Source: Dinochytrium kinnereticum
Taxonomy: Eukaryota; Chytridiomycota; Chytridiomycetes; Chytridiales; Chytridiaceae
Length of the DNA: 25,808 nt
Reading direction: 5' to 3'
Assembly: GCA_027604005.1 (NCBI GenBank)
Contig: JADGJT010000311.1
Coordinates: 1 to 25,808 of the forward strand
The position numbers were made by a program, and so were the translations under genes. This document shows, piece by piece, positions 21,028 through 25,808 of this stretch. The notes beneath the pieces are model-generated. The model saw nothing but the letters and a program-made list of their open reading frames with translations, ran no database searches and was not told the origin of the DNA. Position 1 is the first letter of the stretch; each line of letters opens with the position of its first letter.

Positions 21028-24000
21028 ATGGGTCCCAGACAAAGAAGCAAGAACGACACCACCAAGTTCCCCTCGGCAGTCCAGGATCTGCTTAATGCAA
21101 AGGCACAGGATGCAGAAGCTGATCTCCTCTCGAAGAGGGCCAAAAAGAAAGGAAAGATGCCTGAACGGGAATTGCTGTTCAAAGGTTTGCATCATTCTGG
21201 CTTTTTTTCTTCTTTTCCATCTCCACTTTTCATCTGCTTCTGTTACTGACTCATGCGACAGCCAAGGAGGAGAAGGAGATCGAAAAGCGGTTTGCCTTTC
21301 GGTTCAACAAAAAGATTCTTGATCGTAAGAAGGACAGGAAGAGACAAAGAGATCTGAAGAAGCAGAAGAAGAATGAGCACTTTTCCGCTGGGAAGGACAA
21401 AGCCTCCAAGTTCGCAGAAAAGGCCCAGCAGAACCAGCCAGGGTCCCAGCAACAGAGTGATAAGAATTCAACTGATATCTCGAAAAAGCGCCCATTTGCA
21501 AGTGCTTCCGTGAAGGAGGATGCTTCGAACAAGAAGCAGAGGACTGAACCATTAACTAAATCGACAATAAGTAAATCAGCTGTGCCTAAACAGCAGGGTG
21601 ACGTTGAAGAGAGAAGGCTCAAACGGTTCGCCGAGGCACATCCAACATTCTTCAAGCTTATGCAGGAGCAAAATCTCGTCCCAGGTGCATCAGGAACTAA
21701 AAAGCAAGACGATCTTGAGTTTGAATACTATGCAAAGAAGCTCGGTTACAATAAGAAAAAACGGGATGCCATGCTTAAAAGCATAGAAAGTGATGGACTG
21801 GAAGGTTTGTGAATACCACTCGAGGGCTCCTAGGTGCTAATCTGTTTCAATAGGCATCTTTAGCGACCTTACTGCCACCCAAGATGAGGGTCTCGGTGTT
21901 GAATCCGAATCACTTGGGAAGAGAAAGGGGAATGCTGCCTCCAAAGTGACAAAGGCGGATTATGAGAAGGAGCTTGACGACATGTTCGCCGATCTTGATG
22001 GATCAGAGGAGGATCTGGAAGGGGATGAAGAGGAAGGTGACGGTGATTTCGACTTTAGTGATGAAGATTCCGAGGGTGATGACGATCTTGAAAAGGCAGA
22101 AGATAATGACCTTGATATTGGAGATGAAGATGAGGAAGCCAATGACGATACTGAAGATTTTGAAGACGGTGAAGATGAGGACGAGAATGAGGATAGTGAC
22201 GACGAAGATGTCGATTTAGATAGCGCTGATGAAATAGATGGAGAACCTGTAATGGAGTCACAGAAGCTATCTAAAGCAACAAAAAATGGAAAGGTATTTT
22301 TGCTTTCTCCTCCAATTCTTTAACTTAACTCGTGAACTTAGCCCTCGGACAACAATTCAGACTCTAAGGAGGCTACTCAGGCCGTTGGGAAGTACATTCC
22401 ACCCAGTCTTAGAAAGCAGACCGACGCAAAGTCTGAAAGCTACATGCGGTTAAAACGCCAGCTTCAGGGTTTACTAAACAGGCTAACTGACTCGAACATG
22501 GAATCAATAATTGGAGGCATAGAAGAAGCTTATAGAGATAACCCTAGGCATGGTTAGTGAAAGGGAAAGAAATGAGCAACGTCTGACACTTAAAAAAGAT
22601 GTCACGGAAATCGTCACAACCAGCATTCTCTCCTTTATCAGCGATCACGCCAACCTCCTCGACTCTTTCGTCATGACCTACGCTGCATTCATCTCTCTTC
22701 TTTTCACAACGATTGGAGTCGATTTCGCTGCCCATGTCATCCAAACCGCTGTCGAGCGTTACGAAAAGGCGATTGGGCAGAAGCATACAGAAGAGGACGC
22801 ACCTGAGCAGTCTAAAAAGGCAACAAATTTGGCCTCGCTTGTGGCTCATCTTTACCTTTTCCACATTGTTTCGGCGAGATTGGTGTTTGATATCATCAAG
22901 GATTGTGTGTCACGGGCTAGCGAATTGGATGTGGAGGTTATTTTAAAGGTTTTAAGAATATCAGGATATCAGATTCGGACGGATGATCCTACTGCTTTAA
23001 AGGACATTGTGTCTTTGGTGCAAGGGGCTGCGACGAGTAAGGAAGCTCTTCAAGGGTGAGTTTTTTTGATTTGTTTTTGTCTACAGAACCCCTCCTTGAA
23101 CTTCTTTTTTCTAGAACTCGTGCAAAGTTCATGATTGAAATGATTATGGACCTGAAGAACAACAAGAAGAAGCTTGCCAAGAAGTCGAACTCATCATCAG
23201 GTGGACCTGGTGCCTCTGGGGCAGCTGGGGACTTGCAACACGAGAAGTTGAAGAAGTTTATGGGAAACTTTCTTCAAAGGCGTGGTCTTTCAAGCAAAGA
23301 GGCACTCGGTGTTTCTATAGAGGACATTCGTTCCATCGAAACTAAGGGCAAATGGTGGCTGGTAGGCGCTGCTTGGGCTGGTCATGATTTTTCAGATTCG
23401 GCAGTGGGGGGTGTTGAGGCGTCTTTGGCATCGTCGAATGAAAGTGGATACTTGCTCAAGTTAGCGAAGGCTTCTAGGATGAACACTGATATTAGGAAAG
23501 CGGTTTTTGTTGAGTTGATGGCTAGTGAGGTTGGTTAATCTTTTTCATAATGAGGCCTTTTGGTTAATGATTCTTCGTTTGGGTCCCTATCGAAATAATG
23601 TATTACTCACACATTATTTATCCCTTCCTCACCCATTGCAATAGGACTATGTGGACGCTTTTGAACGCCTTCAAAGGTTAAATTTGAAGGACAAGCAGGA
23701 GCGTGAAATTATTCGCGTCCTCCTCCACTGCATGGCCGACGAGAACAGCTACAACCCGTTCTATGCCTGGGTCGCCTCACGGTTCTGCAAGGCTTCTCAT
23801 GGGTACAAGATCACCTTCCAATACGCACTGTGGGATGCTTTGAGGGAATTCGATGAGGGTTCGGCCGATAATGAAGATGAGGATGAGAGCGCCGTGATTC
23901 GGAAGGTCAGCCATTACGCGAAATTCTTTGCGTTCCTTATAAGCGGCGGGTTTCTAGGGCTCACGATTTTGAAGGTAAAGTATCTCTAAATATTCCTTCC

Positions 24001-24366
24001 TCCCCCCGGTTGGTTGGTTTGATTATTAACACCCGCTATCAGGCCCTCGACTTCTCAACAATACCTCCCATGTCCGCGCTTTTTGCTCAGATCATGTTCA
24101 CCCAAGTTCTTCTCGCAAAATCGACGAACTCCAGAGACCCTGACGCGCCCATCAGGGCCATCTTTACCCACCTAGCTGTTCTAGAAGACACTGAGAACCT
24201 TCGCGAGGGGATTTCGTTCTTTCTCGCGCAGTATGTTCAGCTTGGGAAGGAGGGTAGACCTCGTATGGGGATTCGTGTGCCGGGAGCTGCGGTGTTGGGG
24301 GAGGCTGAGAAGGAGACGCTGAAGAGAAGGATTCGGCTGGTCAAGTCCATCTTTTCTGAGGAGTGA
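21028..24366 (+). CDS. SGD1: Sgd1/NOM1 nucleolar MIF4G-MA3 protein, 18S rRNA biogenesis
   Basis: Eight exons: 21028-21184, 21262-21804, 21854-22293, 22342-22552, 22599-23055, 23115-23529, 23645-23974 and 24043-24366; 2877 nt, 958 residues, every junction in phase. The basic N-terminus (residues about 1-120) has KKKRK-like runs expected of a nucleolar protein. Residues about 265-370 are an Asp/Glu-rich tract. KYIPPSLR introduces the MIF4G domain (about 395-640), with GLLNRLTDSNMESI and RHDVTEIV created by splicing. The MA3 domain begins near 742: DYVDAFERLQRLNLKDKQER, then NPFYAWVASRFC. In yeast Sgd1 stimulates the DEAD-box ATPase Fal1 in small-subunit pre-rRNA processing; human NOM1 binds eIF4AIII. 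Length matches the family (about 860-900 residues plus a longer acidic region). Introns are 46-115 bp. AATAAA lies 85 bp after the stop. Confidence 0.95.
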
Positions 24367-24450
24367 TGGCTTGGAACGTGATATTGATTTCGGTGGTGAG
24401 GTTGAGAGAGCTTTTGGTGTGTTCTGACTCGGTTAGCGGTCATTGTTTTG

Positions 24451-24456
24451 AATAAA
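24451..24456 (+). terminator. Probable poly(A) signal of SGD1
   Basis: AATAAA sits 85 bp after the SGD1 stop and 66 bp before the next start codon. The short T-rich spacer after it must also carry the promoter of the Whi2-like gene, so the two same-strand genes are tightly packed. Confidence 0.6.
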
Positions 24457-24521
24457 ACATGAGTTTTAAACTACAGTCTTAAAAAAAGTATTTTTTTTAA
24501 TTTGAAAGGACACCACCCTTC

Positions 24522-25808
24522 ATGCCTCCCTCCCTCTCCCCTCCCCAAAAAGGCCGCTTCGTCCCTCCCACAGCCAACCCCGCCGCACCTCCAGCAACCA
24601 ACCCCGGCCCCCGCTCCACCGATGTCGTCTACCTCTCCCTCCGTGGCACCCGGTTCTGCGTGAGCAGTGAGATCCTCGGCCTCTTCCCCGACTCGGTTCT
24701 GATGAGCTTATTCCCGGCCGGCCTGATTGCCTTCTTCCCAGCGCCGCCTCATCAGTTGACTTTGACGCATCGGTTTCATTGCTGTTCGGGTGGTGAGAAG
24801 GGCGGGGAATGGCTGGAAGGTGTTGAGGGGTTCAAGTGGGTTGAGGTTGATTTTGATGAGGGCTTGTTTTGGTATTTGGTTGAGGCTTTTAGGGATTTGG
24901 TTTTGGGGAATTTGAAGGTGCGTGAGGGGGAAGAAGGGGAAGGGGGTGAGGCTATTCCGAGTGTTGCGGCGACGGTGAGTCTTCCCATCTTTCCCTTTTC
25001 TTTTCTTTTTTTTTTTCCCCCCTGAAGTTGACGTGGTTACTTTGCTTGGTGGTGGTGTTTTGGGTGCTGATTCTTGCCCTATGTTTAATGGTTCTTTCAA
25101 CTCAACTCGCGATTACTGTAGACTGCAATGGAAGCACCCACTGCGGGTATCGTTGAGACGGTTGTAGTTTTAAGAGAGGAGATGGAGTTCTTTGTCATCA
25201 GTCCCTCTTCCACCACCAGCGACGCCAAACCATCCCCTTCAACCTCAACCCCAGCTCCGACCCCGTTACAAAAGAAAAAACCGAGATGGAAAAAAGCCAT
25301 GCAACGTTTCTTACCAACCAAACAACGTGATTCATCACCTCCCCCTCCCACCGCCACATCCATGAACGACTCCAACGAAACCATCCTCAACGTTGACGAC
25401 ATCACTCTCCAACCACCCACCAACAACAACACCAACTCAAACGACGCCCCAACAAAACTGAAACGCCAGTGCGGGGACTACCTGGCCTCCAATCGCCTCG
25501 TCTCCCATCAATACGGTGACGACGCCCTGGGAGAGGTGGACATGATGACCGGAGGCGCGCTTCTCCACCGTGACCATATTGTGGATGCTTTGGAGGGATT
25601 ATCCGAGTTTTGTCGAAGTGATGTTGGGTGGGGTCATCGTGTTTATGAGCCGGGGAGGTCGCGGATTGTGAGTGTTGTTGTGGTCAAGTGTCGTGGGGGG
25701 GGTGTGTGGGGAGAGATGGAGGTTAGTGAGGAGGGGGAGGGGGACGCGGATAATGGTGGTGGGGTGATGACGAGGGTGGAGGGACCTGGGGGGAAGGCTA
25801 TTGGGGTG
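24522..25808 (+). CDS. Whi2-like growth/stress regulator with BTB-like domain (3' end outside window)
   Basis: Exons 24522-24974 and 25122 to the window end, joined in phase 0 (donor GTGAGT, acceptor TTACTGTAG); 380 residues are visible and no stop is reached. Residues 34-70 (DVVYLSLRGTRFCVSSEILG, then FPDSVLMSLFPAGL) are the KCTD-like BTB start seen in fungal Whi2 proteins. After splicing, VVVLREEMEFFVI (165-177) matches the conserved LREDLDFY-type helix. A Ser/Pro/Asn/Thr-rich linker follows (about 180-255). A C-terminal conserved block is seen at about 298-342 (HIVDALEGLSEF, WGHRVYEPGRSRIVS). Yeast Whi2 acts with Psr phosphatases in general stress response and in restraining TORC1 at low amino acids; fungi carry several paralogues, so orthology is unproven. 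Base composition is strongly strand-skewed, switching from C-rich to G-rich within each exon. Confidence 0.8.

Noticed and set aside
21960..22142. Minus-strand Ser-rich ORF
   Set aside because: It is the antisense shadow of the Asp/Glu tract of SGD1.
22550..23059. Independent 169-codon gene starting at 22550
   Set aside because: That ATG overlaps the exon 4 donor; the body is exon 5 of SGD1, and splicing restores the conserved RHDVTEIV segment.
24708..25435. Minus-strand ORFs over the Whi2-like gene
   Set aside because: They are low-complexity antisense frames caused by the strong base skew; the plus strand carries the conserved Whi2-like blocks.

Overview
This window is fungal nuclear DNA. 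The genes are protein-coding and most are broken by short GT...AG introns (46-115 bp). Donor sites are loosely conserved. The recognisable families (Bro1, Sgd1/NOM1, Whi2-like) are typical of fungi. A sacsin-like protein with a BTB domain fits an early-diverging fungus such as a chytrid, but the sequence alone does not fix the phylum. I see no rRNA, tRNA, CRISPR array or intact transposon.

Layout. Positions 1-1045 are a T-rich tandem array of about five 211-243 bp units, touching the window edge. It is followed by a polypyrimidine tract and non-coding DNA up to about 1928. A five-exon minus-strand gene (10717 to 1929) encodes a predicted 2854-residue sacsin-like protein with two HSP90-type ATPase modules and a C-terminal BTB domain. 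Divergent from it is a four-exon plus-strand BRO1/ALIX gene (11352-17169, 1854 residues). Its Bro1 and V domains are followed by a Gln/Pro-rich tail of about 1000 residues carrying PSAP and PPxY motifs. Next come an uncharacterised two-exon minus-strand gene (18681-17526) and, divergent from it, a single-exon gene for a probably lipid-anchored protein starting MGCxxS (19022-19819). A candidate small secreted-protein gene lies at 20860-20498 (minus). The eight-exon SGD1/NOM1 ribosome-biogenesis gene (21028-24366) follows, and the window ends inside a Whi2-like gene (24522 to beyond 25808).

Functional themes. The products point to protein quality control (sacsin-BTB), ESCRT/endosomal sorting (Bro1), 18S rRNA maturation (Sgd1) and nutrient/stress signalling (Whi2-like). 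These are ordinary housekeeping neighbours, not an obvious operon-like system or defence island. All spliced models above keep the reading frame from start to stop by hand arithmetic, which supports them.

Most unusual signals: (1) a saw-tooth of GC skew inside exons (C-rich at the 5' end, G-rich at the 3' end, resetting at the next exon) in the SGD1, Whi2-like and part of the BRO1 genes; (2) the very long Bro1 tail with several ESCRT/ubiquitin-ligase docking motifs; (3) the sacsin-BTB architecture; (4) the small secreted-protein candidate and the lipid-anchored unknown protein. No clearly undescribed multi-gene system was found.
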